A stretch of 64,000 bases of DNA, from positions 365,501 through 429,500 of the forward strand of contig NC_008027.1 in assembly GCF_000026105.1 (NCBI RefSeq), read 5' to 3'. The notes below the pieces were generated by a model, which searched no databases, was not told the origin of the DNA, and saw nothing but the letters and a program-made list of their open reading frames with translations. Shown here in pieces: positions 8,937 to 22,469 of this stretch; within the stretch, counting starts at the first letter, position 1; every line of letters starts with the position of its first letter. The position numbers and the translations under genes were made by a program. The stretch is from Pseudomonas entomophila L48 (GTDB lineage: Bacteria; Pseudomonadota; Gammaproteobacteria; Pseudomonadales; Pseudomonadaceae).

Positions 8937-10599
8937 GGGCGGTCTCCAGCACGATGCGGCCGCTGGAGCAGGGTTGCCCGGCGCAGGTGTAAACGAAGTA
9001 GAGCTTCCCGCGTGTCGCGTCGAAGCGCAGGGTCAGCAGCAGCTCGTCGCCGGGGCGCACCAGCTGCTGGAACTTGAGCACTTCCATGCCGGCGAAGCGT
9101 TGGGCCAGTTGCAGGTGCGAGGCGGCCAGGGCGATCGCCCAGTCGAGCTGGACAACGCCTGGCAGCACCGGCGTTTGCGGGAAGTGCCCGGAGAAGCAGG
9201 CCAGGTCCAGGGGGACGGCCAGGCGCAGGTGCAGTTCCTCGCCCGCTTGCCGGTGCCCCAGCACCTCCGGCGCCATGCTGCGTGGGGCCAACAGCAATGC
9301 CTGCAGCTCGGCGTGGGGCAGCTTGCCTTGGGGGTTGAGCGGCAACTGGCGCGCCAGGCGCCAGCGCCGTGGCAGGGCCAGCGCCTCGCAGTGGCCGGCC
9401 AGGTGCTGGCGCAGGCCATCGACCACGGCGCGGCGGCCCTGGTTGCGCAGGGCGTGCAAGCCGGCCGGGGTCAGGGCCACCAGGGCGCCGAGGTAGGCGC
9501 GACCTTCCTCGATCACCCCCAGGCGCGCCTCGGCGACCCAGGCATGGGCGCAAAGGGCCTGTTCGAGCATGGGCAGCGAGATGCGTTTTTCTTCGAGCTT
9601 GACGATGCGGTCCAGCCGGCCAAGCAGGCGGAAGCGCCCGTCGTCGCTGAACTCGGCGGCATCGGCGCTCTGCTCGATGTGCCCGGCGGGCAGGTAGGGC
9701 GAGGCGATGCGCAGGGCGCCGTGTTCATCCTGGCTCAAGCGCACGTCGGCGAACGGTTGCCACAGGGGTTGGCCCTGGCGCCAGGCGATGCCACCGGTCT
9801 CGGAGCTGCCGAGAATCTCGGTCGGCCACTGGCCCAGGCGCTGATGCAGGCGTTCGGCGGCGATAGACGGCAGCTCGCCGCCCGAGGAAAACATCCGACG
9901 TACCGGGCTCAGGGCTGGCCAGTCGAGGTTGTCGCCCATGCGCTTGAGCAGCGCCGGGCTGGCCACCCAGGCAAACGCTGCGTGTTCGCGGCTGGCGCGC
10001 TGCAGGTCCTCGGGGAACGGCAGTTGCCGGCGCTCGAAGCCGCGCCCGGCGCACAGTGGCCAGAGCACGCGAAACAGCAGGCCGTAGATGTGTTGGGTGG
10101 CGACGCTACCGATGATCCAGGCGTTGCCCAGGTCCTGGCCCCAGAGCTGTTCCAGGGCGTTCACTTCGTTGGCCAGCTGGCGCAGTTGCTTGTCGATGCG
10201 CTTGGGCTCGCCGCTGGAACCGGAGGTGCACAGGCTGATGCGGCAGGTGTCGACGTCGAGGTCGGCGGGGGCGAGTGCTTCGCCCAGCAGGTCGTCGAGC
10301 TGCTCGTCAGTGGTCAGCCACAGGTCGACCTGGGTGTGCCAGCGCTCGCGGGTGGCGGGTTGCAGGTCGGCGGGCAGCAACACTTCGACGCCCGCGCGCC
10401 AGGCGCCGAGCAGGGCGATGGCCAGCGACGCAGCGTCTTCGAGGTGCACGGCCAGGCGCCGGATCCCGCGTTGGCGCAGGCCTCCAGCCAGGCACAGGGC
10501 CTGGCGGCACAGCTCGGCGTGGTCCAGTGCTGGCGCGTGGGTCACCAGGCGCGGCGCGTCCAGCGGGCGCAACAGGTGTTCGAGGTTGATCCAGTTCAT
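8929..10599 (-). CDS. AMP-dependent acyl-ACP ligase fused to a hot-dog dehydratase
   Basis: 556 residues from the ATG at 10599 (ATGA overlap with the gene before it). Residues about 1-440 are an acyl-adenylate-forming ligase: [15 protein letters not shown] is the P-loop-like motif, GSSETGG the adenine-binding motif and [14 protein letters not shown] the hinge. The last 115 residues ([29 protein letters not shown]) are a FabZ-like hot-dog domain with the HFPxxPVLPG motif of 3-hydroxyacyl-ACP dehydratases. The ligase would load the aryl starter onto an acyl carrier protein, and the dehydratase would form double bonds during chain growth. The two activities are separate genes in some other clusters; the fusion keeps them in fixed ratio. 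Confidence 0.88.
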   Translation of the reverse strand: MNWINLEHLLRPLDAPRLVTHAPALDHAELCRQALCLAGGLRQRGIRRLAVHLEDAASLAIALLGAWRAGVEVLLPADLQPATRERWHTQVDLWLTTDEQLDDLLGEALAPADLDVDTCRISLCTSGSSGEPKRIDKQLRQLANEVNALEQLWGQDLGNAWIIGSVATQHIYGLLFRVLWPLCAGRGFERRQLPFPEDLQRASREHAAFAWVASPALLKRMGDNLDWPALSPVRRMFSSGGELPSIAAERLHQRLGQWPTEILGSSETGGIAWRQGQPLWQPFADVRLSQDEHGALRIASPYLPAGHIEQSADAAEFSDDGRFRLLGRLDRIVKLEEKRISLPMLEQALCAHAWVAEARLGVIEEGRAYLGALVALTPAGLHALRNQGRRAVVDGLRQHLAGHCEALALPRRWRLARQLPLNPQGKLPHAELQALLLAPRSMAPEVLGHRQAGEELHLRLAVPLDLACFSGHFPQTPVLPGVVQLDWAIALAASHLQLAQRFAGMEVLKFQQLVRPGDELLLTLRFDATRGKLYFVYTCAGQPCSSGRIVLETAHA

Positions 10600-11141
10600 G
10601 AGCGTCCTCGCACACGTTGTCTTATCAGCCATTCGATGGCGAACAGCAGGCCCATCGCGGCGTAGGCGATCAGGCCGTTGTACAGGGTCCACCAGGCCAG
10701 CGGCGCCCACAGGGTTAGGCTGGCGGCGATCAGGCCGTTGCCCAGGAAGAACAGGCACCACACCTGGGTCACGCGGCGGGTGTAACGCACGGCGTGGGGC
10801 GGCAGGTCGGGGTCGCGCAGGCGCGCCAGGCGTTCGGCCACCGGCATGCCGCGCAGCAGGCTGGCGCCGAACAGGGCCAGCATGAAGGCGCTGATCAGCA
10901 CCGGGTACCAGCGCAGCAGTTGCGGGCTGTCGGACAGCCCCAGCAGGGCGCAGAACGCCAGGGCCACCAGCGCCATCCACAGGTTGCCCGGGCGGCGCGG
11001 CGTGCTCAGGGCACGGGCCAGCCACAGGCCACCGAGCAGCAGGCCGAATTGCCAGGGGGCGAAATGGGCCATGCCGAAATGCACCGCGAAGGGGTACAAC
11101 AGCCCGGCCAGCAGCAGGCCGAGGCCGATCAGACGCTTCAT
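10596..11141 (-). CDS. Integral membrane protein of aryl polyene clusters (COG4648 type)
   Basis: 181 residues with five or six predicted membrane helices, starting MKRLIGLGLLLAGLLYPF. The conserved loop RLRDPDLPPHAVRYTRRVTQVW lies between helices. Proteins of this kind are found in polyene clusters between the carrier proteins and the ligase; no biochemical role is established to my knowledge. Both ends overlap the neighbouring genes by 4 bases (ATGA), so it is translated in step with them. Confidence 0.8.
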   Translation of the reverse strand: MKRLIGLGLLLAGLLYPFAVHFGMAHFAPWQFGLLLGGLWLARALSTPRRPGNLWMALVALAFCALLGLSDSPQLLRWYPVLISAFMLALFGASLLRGMPVAERLARLRDPDLPPHAVRYTRRVTQVWCLFFLGNGLIAASLTLWAPLAWWTLYNGLIAYAAMGLLFAIEWLIRQRVRGRS

Positions 11142-11392
11142 GCCGCCGGGCTGACCAGGCGGTGTACCGCCTCTACCACATCATTGACGGTGCGTACCGA
11201 CTTGAAGTCGTCGGCGGCGATCTTCTTGCCGGTCTGGCGCTTGATATGGTCGATCAGGTCGACGGCGTCGATGCTGTCGATTTCCAGGTCCTGGTACAGG
11301 TTGGCGTCCAGGGTCACGCGCTCGGGTTCCAGTTCGAACAGCTCGACCAGGGCGTCGCGCAGGATGTTGAAGATGTCTTCACGGGTTTGCAT
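11138..11392 (-). CDS. Acyl carrier protein (second of two)
   Basis: 84 residues, a typical carrier protein length. Ser40 in the motif LEIDSIDAVDL is the expected 4'-phosphopantetheine attachment site. Highly acidic with four predicted helices. It lies nine bases downstream of the first carrier protein gene and overlaps the membrane protein gene by 4 bases. The chain is probably assembled on one carrier while the other accepts the starter; which does which cannot be read from the sequence. Confidence 0.93.
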   Translation of the reverse strand: MQTREDIFNILRDALVELFELEPERVTLDANLYQDLEIDSIDAVDLIDHIKRQTGKKIAADDFKSVRTVNDVVEAVHRLVSPAA

Positions 11393-11401
11393 GGTGCGGT
11401 C

Positions 11402-11674
11402 TCAGGCTGCCTGGCGAGCGGTGACGAACGCCGCCAGGGTGGCGACGTTGGCGAAATGGTTGCGTGTGTCCTTGGCGTCGGCGTCGATCTTGATGCCGTA
11501 GCGCTTCTGGATCGCCAGGCCGAGCTCGAGGGCATCCACCGAGTCCAGGCCCAGGCCTTCGCCGAACAGGGTCTGCTGGTCGTCGATGTCCTGCACGCTG
11601 ATGTCTTCCAGGCCCAGGGCGTCGATGATCAGTTGCTTGAGGTCATGGTGCAGGTGTTGCTGTGCATCGCTCAT
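11402..11674 (-). CDS. Acyl carrier protein (first of two)
   Basis: 90 residues with Ser45 in GLGLDSVDALEL as the phosphopantetheine site. It differs clearly from the second carrier (LFGEGLGLDSVD against YQDLEIDSID), so the pair is not a recent duplication. Its start lies inside the end of the acyltransferase gene (32-base overlap), suggesting strong translational coupling. Confidence 0.93.
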   Translation of the reverse strand: MSDAQQHLHHDLKQLIIDALGLEDISVQDIDDQQTLFGEGLGLDSVDALELGLAIQKRYGIKIDADAKDTRNHFANVATLAAFVTARQAA

Positions 11675-12461
11675 CGGCGGCGAGCTCCTTTATGTAGTGC
11701 TGGTGCAGAAAGTCGTTGAGGCGGCGCGAGGCGATCGGCGCCGGGCCCATGGCGGCGTAGGCCTGGGGGTCGATATCGGCGCCGACGCGCAGGCTGAAGT
11801 GCACGCGGCGGCAGGGGATGCGGTACCAGGGCTCGTGCTTGGTCAGGGTGGTGGGGCTGACCCGGATGGTCACCGGTGTGATGATCTTCGCACCGCGCAG
11901 GGCGATGGCCGCGGCGCCGCGATGAAAGGCGGGGGCCTGGCCGGGCGCGGTGCGCGTGCCCTCGGGGAAGATGATCAGCGGCTGGCCTTGCTGCAGTGCG
12001 GCGACGGCGTTGTCGAGCATGTCCATGCTGCCGTCGTTGCCGATGTACTGGGCCTCGCTCACCGGGCCACGGGTGAACGGGTTGGCGAACAGGCTGTGCT
12101 TGACCACGCAGTTGGCCTGACGCACCAGGCCGATGAGGAACACCACGTCGATCAGTGACGGATGGTTGGCGATGATCATCTGCCCGGGCCGGCCCAGGCG
12201 CTCGGCACCTTCGACCGTGTAGGTGAGCACACCGGCGGTGTGCATGAAACGGATGAAGCGCCAGAACAGCCAGCCGATGGTGCGCCGGGCACGCTGGCGG
12301 TGGCGCGCGGCGTCACCCGGCAGGCAGGCGAGCAGGGGGAACACCAGTAGACGCAGGCACAGGCCGCCCAGGCCGAACAGGCCAAAGCTCAGGGCGGTGG
12401 CCAGCAGGCGCCAGTAATAGGCGTCCCGCGGGCGCTCTATGGCTGTCGTTGCCAGTTCCAT
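11643..12461 (-). CDS. PlsC-type lysophospholipid acyltransferase
   Basis: 272 residues from the ATG at 12461; the frame is open further upstream but those residues are unlike the family. Hydrophobic segments at about 25-45 and 65-80 anchor it in the inner membrane. NHPSLID (His100 to Asp105) is the catalytic HxxxxD motif and FPEGTRT (165-171) the substrate-binding motif of 1-acylglycerol-3-phosphate acyltransferases. In this operon it likely helps build the lipid anchor of the polyene. It overlaps the chain-length-factor gene by 25 bases. Confidence 0.88.
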   Translation of the reverse strand: MELATTAIERPRDAYYWRLLATALSFGLFGLGGLCLRLLVFPLLACLPGDAARHRQRARRTIGWLFWRFIRFMHTAGVLTYTVEGAERLGRPGQMIIANHPSLIDVVFLIGLVRQANCVVKHSLFANPFTRGPVSEAQYIGNDGSMDMLDNAVAALQQGQPLIIFPEGTRTAPGQAPAFHRGAAAIALRGAKIITPVTIRVSPTTLTKHEPWYRIPCRRVHFSLRVGADIDPQAYAAMGPAPIASRRLNDFLHQHYIKELAADERCTATPAP

Positions 12462-13159
12462 GTGCGGCGGTTCCAGGTGTGGGTAAAGGAGGGGGTGTTG
12501 CCCAGCAAGGCTTTCAACCAGCTCAGGGCATGGGGCTGCGGGGTGCGCGGCACGTCCGACGAAGATTGATGGCTTAGTGCCAGCTCCCATTGTCGCCCAG
12601 CCGTGAGGCGTAAAGCCAGTGCATAGGCAAACGGCACGTCGTCGATCCAGGGGCCATACACCGGTGGTGGCAGTTCCTCGGCGATGATCAACAGCACTGC
12701 CGGGGCGCCTTCCTGCAACAGGCCGGCGGCTTCGAGCAGGCCTTGTTCAAAGCCGTCGCCGGCTGCGGCCAGGGCGGTCATCTCGCAGGTTTCGCCGCGC
12801 AGGATCGACCACAGACCGATCACGGCGTTGTGCACCGAAAGGCTGAACTGGGTGGGCGACAGCGGCTGTTGTTCGGCCAGGTCGCTGAGGATCGAGAAGG
12901 TGCGCGGGGTTTCACCGTGGCGCGAGACGAACACCAGTGGCATCGGCGCGCAGCCTTCGGCCAGCGGCCAGCCCACGGCGAACGCCATGCGCGCCAGCTG
13001 GCTGAGGCGACGCCGCTGCATGGCGGGCAGGAACGACACGTCCGGCACCTGCGCCTCGGCAGAGGGGCATTCGCCGGTGGCGGCCCAGGTCTGCCAGTCG
13101 GCGGGCGTCTGCAGGCCGGGGGCCCAGGCGCGCCATTGGCTGATATCAAAGGTGATCAC
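12437..13159 (-). CDS. Beta-ketoacyl synthase-like chain-length factor, first gene of the operon in view
   Basis: 240 residues starting at a GTG (13159-13157). FLPAMQRRRLSQLARMAFAVGW and FVSRHGETPRTFSIL are typical of the ketoacyl-synthase N-terminal-like domain found in aryl polyene clusters. The protein is much shorter than a full ketosynthase and I see no thiolase-type Cys nucleophile, so it is probably a partner that sets chain length rather than a catalyst. The rest of the operon's ketosynthases and reductase presumably lie beyond the left edge. A candidate promoter is 93-121 bases upstream. Confidence 0.82.
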   Translation of the reverse strand: MITFDISQWRAWAPGLQTPADWQTWAATGECPSAEAQVPDVSFLPAMQRRRLSQLARMAFAVGWPLAEGCAPMPLVFVSRHGETPRTFSILSDLAEQQPLSPTQFSLSVHNAVIGLWSILRGETCEMTALAAAGDGFEQGLLEAAGLLQEGAPAVLLIIAEELPPPVYGPWIDDVPFAYALALRLTAGRQWELALSHQSSSDVPRTPQPHALSWLKALLGNTPSFTHTWNRRTWNWQRQP

Positions 13160-13251
13160 GGTGCTTGTTACTTCCCGCTCTGTGGGACTTCCTTGCCTTG
13201 GGAATGACTCGGAACACAGACCTTGCAGGGGCGCTTTGCCGAGTGGCGCGC

Positions 13252-13280
13252 ATTATCCCGGTGACGGAGGTGTGTAGCAA
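13252..13280 (-). promoter_or_regulatory. Candidate sigma-70 promoter for the aryl polyene operon
   Basis: Read on the minus strand: TTGCTA (13280-13275), 17-base spacer, GATAAT (13257-13252). Spacing is ideal and both hexamers match four or five consensus positions. It would give a leader of roughly 85 bases before the GTG at 13159. The rest of the 317-base gap 13160-13476 also holds the upstream region of the parA-like gene; I see no other clear element in it. Confidence 0.5.
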
Positions 13281-13476
13281 TTAGTCGTTACATTCTTGCC
13301 AGTCAGACATTGCATTCTCGAAGAAGTATCGAGTTGGATGATCCGGGTAGGCATTTTCCGACGGCTGGTCAGAGACAGGTTGTCGGTCGCACACGCTGCA
13401 ACTTGAGCGAAGAGTGCTGGCCATTAGCGGTGTAGCGCCACATACTCGGGCATTCGTTGATACACGGAGGTCTGTC

Positions 13477-14250
13477 ATGCGGCGCGTGGTGTTCAATCAG
13501 AAAGGTGGCGTGGGCAAGTCGAGCATTGCCTGCAATCTGGCGGCGGTGAGCGCCAGTGAAGGCTACCGGACCCTGCTGATCGACCTGGATGCCCAGGCCA
13601 ACTCGACCCAGTACCTGACCGGCCTGACCGGCGACGACATTCCCATGGGCATCGCCGACTTCTTCAAGCAGTCGCTGTCCAGCGGGCCGTTCGCCAAGAA
13701 GAACAAGGTCGATATCTATGAAACCCCCTTCGACAACCTGCACGTGGTCACCGCCACGGCGGAGCTGGCCGACCTGCAGCCCAAGCTCGAGGCCAAGCAC
13801 AAGATCAACAAGCTGAGAAAACTGCTGGAAGAGCTGGACGAGGACTACGACCGTATCTACATCGATACCCCGCCGGCCTTGAATTTCTATGCGGTTTCCG
13901 CGTTGATCGCCGCTGATCGCGTGCTCATTCCCTTCGATTGCGACAGTTTCTCGCGTCAGGCGCTGTATGGCCTTCTGGCCGAGATCGACGAATTAAAGGA
14001 CGACCACAACGAAGAGCTGGTGGTCGAAGGCATCGTGGTCAACCAGTTCCAGTCGCGCGCCAGCCTGCCGCAGCAGATGCTCGACGAGCTGCTGGCCGAA
14101 GGCCTGCCGGTGCTGCCGGTTTACCTCGGCAGCTCGGTGAAGATGCGCGAGTCCCACCACGCCAGCCTGCCACTGATCCATCTTGAGCCACGGCACAAGC
14201 TGACCCAGCAGTTCGTCGAATTGCATGACTTGCTGGAGCGCTCTGCCTGA
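13477..14250 (+). CDS. ParA-family P-loop ATPase, orphan
   Basis: 257 residues from the ATG at 13477, chosen because GGAGG (13466-13470) sits six bases ahead and the protein then opens directly with the family core. [17 protein letters not shown] is the deviant Walker A motif with its signature Lys, DLDAQANST is the Walker A' segment and IDTPPAL the Walker B equivalent. Family members position DNA, plasmids or protein clusters by ATP-driven dimerisation. No parB-like partner follows; the next genes are a toxin-antitoxin pair. Its role in the chromosome is therefore unknown. It is transcribed away from the polyene operon. Confidence 0.9.
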   Translation: MRRVVFNQKGGVGKSSIACNLAAVSASEGYRTLLIDLDAQANSTQYLTGLTGDDIPMGIADFFKQSLSSGPFAKKNKVDIYETPFDNLHVVTATAELADLQPKLEAKHKINKLRKLLEELDEDYDRIYIDTPPALNFYAVSALIAADRVLIPFDCDSFSRQALYGLLAEIDELKDDHNEELVVEGIVVNQFQSRASLPQQMLDELLAEGLPVLPVYLGSSVKMRESHHASLPLIHLEPRHKLTQQFVELHDLLERSA

Positions 14251-14298
14251 TTCGGGCACGGTAGCGTGCTTGCGATTTTGCCCTCGGATGCCTAGTAT

Positions 14299-14315
14299 TC
14301 TCCCAAAAAGGGAGA
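14299..14315. promoter_or_regulatory. Inverted repeat upstream of higBA, candidate operator
   Basis: Perfect 6-base arms TCTCCC and GGGAGA separated by AAAAA, lying 9 bases before the toxin GTG. The right arm also contains the purine-rich ribosome binding site, and TAGTAT just upstream could be a -10 box. HigA-type antitoxins bind such palindromes to repress their own operon. Confidence 0.4.
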
Positions 14316-14324
14316 TCCAGGCGG

Positions 14325-14633
14325 GTGCGAGTCATTGCGAAGCGAACGCTGGTCAGGTTTTGGGAGGTCCCGGGGTGCGAAGATGCCAAGGCACCCTTGG
14401 AAAGTTGGCATGATCTGGTGCTCAAGGCGGATTGGCGCTCCCCTCAGGACGTGAAAGCGCAGATCGGTAATGCAAGCATCTGCGCCAACAATCGCGTTGT
14501 CTTCAACATCGGGGGTAACAAGTACCGGCTCGTTGTGGAAATGCAGTACCGGGCCGGTATCGCCTGGGTGAAGTTCGTCGGCACGCACAAGCGGTATGAC
14601 GAGATCGACGTGGAGACGATCAATGAATATTAA
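14325..14633 (+). CDS. higB: HigB-type toxin (type II toxin-antitoxin, mRNA interferase)
   Basis: 102 residues from a GTG at 14325 with GGGAG ten bases ahead. The segment NNRVVFNIGGNKYRLVV followed by KFVGTHKRYDEID matches the E. coli K-12 HigB pattern (HYVFNVGGNELRVV ... THKEYD), which cleaves mRNA on the ribosome. The toxin gene comes first and its last 11 bases overlap the antitoxin gene, the usual higBA order. The local sequence is less GC-rich than its neighbours, in keeping with acquired DNA. Confidence 0.88.
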   Translation: MRVIAKRTLVRFWEVPGCEDAKAPLESWHDLVLKADWRSPQDVKAQIGNASICANNRVVFNIGGNKYRLVVEMQYRAGIAWVKFVGTHKRYDEIDVETINEY

Positions 14634-14979
14634 GCCCATCCGCAATGATGATGACCTTCAAGCCGCGTTCCGGCGTTTGGAAGCCATTTTTCAGGCTGAA
14701 CCCGGGACGCCGGAAGCAGATGAAATGGAAGTGCTTGTGACATTGATCGAGGTCTACGAGAACAGGCACTACCCTATTCACCCAGCCAACCCGATTGACG
14801 CCATCAAGTTCTGCATGGACCAGCAAGGTCTTACACCACGTGATCTTGAGCGGTATATCGGGCCGAGTGGGCGCGTTTCCGAGGTGTTGAACGGCAAGCG
14901 CGGCCTGAGCCTCTCAATGATCAAGCGTCTGCATGATGGTTTGAGAATTCCTTACGAGTCGCTCTTGGCCAGTGCCTGA
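14623..14979 (+). CDS. higA: HigA-type antitoxin with HTH domain
   Basis: 118 residues from the ATG at 14623. The N-terminal 60 residues form the acidic toxin-binding part (EAEPGTPEADEMEVLVTLIEVYE region) and the C-terminal half is an XRE-type helix-turn-helix (DQQGLTPRDLERYIGPSGRVSEVLNGKRGLSLSMIKRLHDGL). This order matches E. coli HigA rather than the shorter HigA of Proteus. It should neutralise HigB and repress the operon. It converges on trxC with an 18-base gap and no visible terminator. Confidence 0.88.
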   Translation: MNIKPIRNDDDLQAAFRRLEAIFQAEPGTPEADEMEVLVTLIEVYENRHYPIHPANPIDAIKFCMDQQGLTPRDLERYIGPSGRVSEVLNGKRGLSLSMIKRLHDGLRIPYESLLASA

Positions 14980-14997
14980 TTCCCTTCGTAAGCACGT

Positions 14998-15432
14998 CTA
15001 GACACCCTGGCCGCGCAACCATTCCAACAGCGATTGGAGCGGGAAGGCGCCGGCTTGGCGTGCCATTTCGCGGCCATTCCTGAACAGGATCAGGCTGGGG
15101 ATCGAGCGGATGCCCAGCTGCCCGGCGAGGTTGCGATTGGCCTCGCTGTCGAGCTTGGCCAGGCGGCAGCGGCCGGCCAACTGGCGCGCAGCCTGCTCGA
15201 AGGTCGGGGCGAAGCTTTTGCACGGGCCGCACCAGTCGGCCCAGACATCCAGCAGCAACGGCAGGTCGCCCTTGATCTGGGCGGCGTAGGTGCTTTCGGT
15301 CAGTTCGAAGGGGCGGGTGAGCAGCACTGCCTGCTTGCAGCGGCCGCATTTAGGATCGTCGCCCAGGCGCTCGGCGGGCAAGCGGTTGAGGCCGTTGCAG
15401 TGGGGGCAGGGGATGACCAGGGGGTCGGACAT
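14998..15432 (-). CDS. trxC: Thioredoxin 2, zinc-binding
   Basis: 144 residues. The N-terminal extension has two CxxC pairs (Cys9/12 and Cys29/32) that bind zinc, the feature that separates TrxC from TrxA. The active site is WCGPC (Cys68 and Cys71), and a cis-proline follows in IRSIPSL. It is a cytoplasmic disulfide reductase important under oxidative stress. It stands alone between higA and selO, with a REP pair upstream of its start. Confidence 0.95.
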   Translation of the reverse strand: MSDPLVIPCPHCNGLNRLPAERLGDDPKCGRCKQAVLLTRPFELTESTYAAQIKGDLPLLLDVWADWCGPCKSFAPTFEQAARQLAGRCRLAKLDSEANRNLAGQLGIRSIPSLILFRNGREMARQAGAFPLQSLLEWLRGQGV

Positions 15433-15463
15433 GAGGGCTCCAGTTGATTTGGGCGTGTGGCCC

Positions 15464-15520
15464 GTTCGCCGGCAAGCTGGCTCCTACCGGGAATTGTAGG
15501 AGCCGGCTTGCCGGCGAACC
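15464..15520. repeat. REP pair (inverted)
   Basis: Two head-to-head copies of the unit (ttcgccggcaagctggctcc and its near-reverse ggagccggcttgccggcgaa) separated by about 10 bases. Lies between trxC and selO. Confidence 0.9.
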
Positions 15521-15532
15521 GGGGTTGCAAAT

Positions 15533-20457
<4,925 letters not shown>

Positions 20458-20494
20458 AGGCAGACTACTTGCAAACCAAGGCAGAGAACGGAGT

Positions 20495-22237
20495 TTAGAG
20501 GAACAACCCGGGGCCGGGTCGAGTACCTTCGGGGAATCTGACGCCCACTTTCTGGATCTTGTTCCCGTCCATGACCGCGACGGTCCAGATCGTGCCGTGC
20601 CATTCGATCTGGTCGCCTACTACTGGCGCGCCTCCGACCTTCTGTCGGATGAACTGCGCCAGCGGCATTTTCGCGTCCAGGCCATCGAGTTTCAGGCCAT
20701 AAAGCGCGGCCACCGCACCCAGCTCGGCATCGCCTTCGAGGACGAAATCGCCGAAGAAGCGCAGGTCCAGGCCACGCTGCGGTGCCTGGCTGAACAGTTT
20801 GCCCAGGGCTGGCAGGTTGTGTTCGTGGCCGATCACGCAGAGCATGTCGCCGACTTCAAGCACGGTACTGCCCGAAGGGTGCAGCAGCTGCTCTTTGCGA
20901 AACAGCGCGGCGATGCGCGTGCCTTCTGGCATCTTCAGCTCCCGCAGGGCCGCGCCGATGCACCATTTCTCGGCGCCCAGGCGGTAGACGAACAGTTCCC
21001 ACTCGCTGGTGACATGCACTTCGAGCGCCGAGCGGGAGATCGGTGCCGGATCCGGTGGCACGGTAACCTTCAGCAGCTTGGCCATCCACGGCAGGCTGGT
21101 GCCCTGCACCAGCAGCGACACCAGCACGATGAAGAACGCCAGGTTGAAGAACAACTGGGCGTCCGGCAGGCCGGCCATCAGCGGGAACACCGCGAGGATG
21201 ATCGGTACCGCGCCGCGCAGGCCGACCCAGCTGATGAAGCCCTTCTCGCGGCCATGGAAGGCCTTGAACGGCAGCAGGGCGGCGACCACCGACAGCGGCC
21301 GGGCGAACAGGATCATCCACAGCGCCAGGCCCAGCGCCGGCAGGGCGATGGGCAGCAGGTCGTGGGGCGTGACCAGCAGGCCCAGCACCAGGAACATGCC
21401 GATCTGCGCCAGCCAGGCCATGCCGTCGAGCATGTGCAGGATGCCGTGGCGGCTGCGGATCGGCTTGTTGCCCAGCACCAGGCCGCACAGGTAGACGGCG
21501 AGGAAGCCGCTGCCGTGCAGGGCATTGGTCAGGGAGAACACCACCAGGCCGCCAGCCACCACCAGGATCGGGTACAGGCCGCCGGCCAGGTTGATACGGT
21601 TGACCAGTTGCAGCATCAGCCAGCCGCCGCCCAGGCCCATCAGCCCGCCGATACCGAACTCGCGCAGCAGGTGGGTGAGCAGGCTCCAGTGCAGGCCGGT
21701 CTGGCCGCTGGCGATCATGTCGATCAGGGTGACGGTGAGGAACACCGCCATGGGGTCGTTGCTGCCCGACTCGATCTCCAGCGTGGCGGTGACCCGTTCG
21801 TTCAGGCCTTTGCCGCCGAGCAGCGAGAACACCGCCGCGGCGTCGGTGGAGCCGACGATGGCGCCGATCAGCAGGCCTTGGATCAGGCTCAGGTCGAACA
21901 GCCAGGCGGCGACCATGCCGGTCAGCCCGGTGGTGATCAGCACGCCCACGGTGGCCAGCGACAACGCCGGCCACAGGGCCACGCGAAAACTCGCCACCCG
22001 CGTGCGCAAGCCGCCGTCGAGCAGGATCACCGCCAGTGCCAGGTTGCCCACCAGGTAGGCGGTCGGGTAGTTGTTGAAGATGATGCCACCACCATCGACC
22101 CCGGCAAGCATGCCGACGGCGAGGATGATGACCAGAATGGGGATGCCCAGGCGCGATGACAGCGAGCTGACCAGAATACTTGCCCCCACCAGCAAAGCGC
22201 CGATCAGGAACAGGCTGTTGATGGTGCTCGCATCCAA
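20495..22237 (-). CDS. nhaP2: Potassium/proton antiporter NhaP2 (CvrA)
   Basis: 580 residues if started at the TTG at 22237, supported by GGAG eight bases ahead and by the N-terminus (M)[16 protein letters not shown], which lines up with E. coli NhaP2 (578 residues). A longer start at 22303 adds residues unlike the family. Residues about 1-390 are the CPA1 antiporter domain with [12 protein letters not shown]; this is followed by a TrkA-C domain ([34 protein letters not shown]) and a CorC-like C-terminal domain. It probably exports K+ in exchange for protons and limits swelling at low osmolarity. Confidence 0.95.
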   Translation of the reverse strand: MDASTINSLFLIGALLVGASILVSSLSSRLGIPILVIILAVGMLAGVDGGGIIFNNYPTAYLVGNLALAVILLDGGLRTRVASFRVALWPALSLATVGVLITTGLTGMVAAWLFDLSLIQGLLIGAIVGSTDAAAVFSLLGGKGLNERVTATLEIESGSNDPMAVFLTVTLIDMIASGQTGLHWSLLTHLLREFGIGGLMGLGGGWLMLQLVNRINLAGGLYPILVVAGGLVVFSLTNALHGSGFLAVYLCGLVLGNKPIRSRHGILHMLDGMAWLAQIGMFLVLGLLVTPHDLLPIALPALGLALWMILFARPLSVVAALLPFKAFHGREKGFISWVGLRGAVPIILAVFPLMAGLPDAQLFFNLAFFIVLVSLLVQGTSLPWMAKLLKVTVPPDPAPISRSALEVHVTSEWELFVYRLGAEKWCIGAALRELKMPEGTRIAALFRKEQLLHPSGSTVLEVGDMLCVIGHEHNLPALGKLFSQAPQRGLDLRFFGDFVLEGDAELGAVAALYGLKLDGLDAKMPLAQFIRQKVGGAPVVGDQIEWHGTIWTVAVMDGNKIQKVGVRFPEGTRPGPGLFL

Positions 22238-22354
22238 AGGCGGTACTCCGGGACATCGCAGAGAAAAGGGACCTGCTGCGTGAACTAGCAGGTCGCGTGC
22301 CAATTGATTCTAACCTGATGAATTGGCAGGCTGTAAAGCGTTTCCGCATATGAA

Positions 22355-22380
22355 AAAAGGCACCTCGAGAGGTGCCTTTT
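22355..22380 (-). terminator. Intrinsic terminator after betA
   Basis: Perfect hairpin with arms aaaaggcacct and aggtgcctttt around a short centre, with T-tracts on either strand. It lies between the end of betA (22470) and the start of nhaP2, so it most likely ends the bet transcript. Confidence 0.8.
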
Positions 22381-22403
22381 CTTGTGCTGGTCAGTGCTGG
22401 CCC

Positions 22404-22453
22404 TTCGCGGATGAATCCGCTCCTACAGTCTGTAGGAGCGGATTTATCCGCGA
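22404..22453. repeat. Second-type palindromic repeat pair
   Basis: Inverted pair of ttcgcggatgaatccgctcc and ggagcggatttatccgcga, with the shared cctaca/tgtagg edge. The core differs from the gccggcaagccggc type, so at least two REP families are present. Confidence 0.85.
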
Positions 22454-22469
22454 TTGAGCCGGCGCAGGT

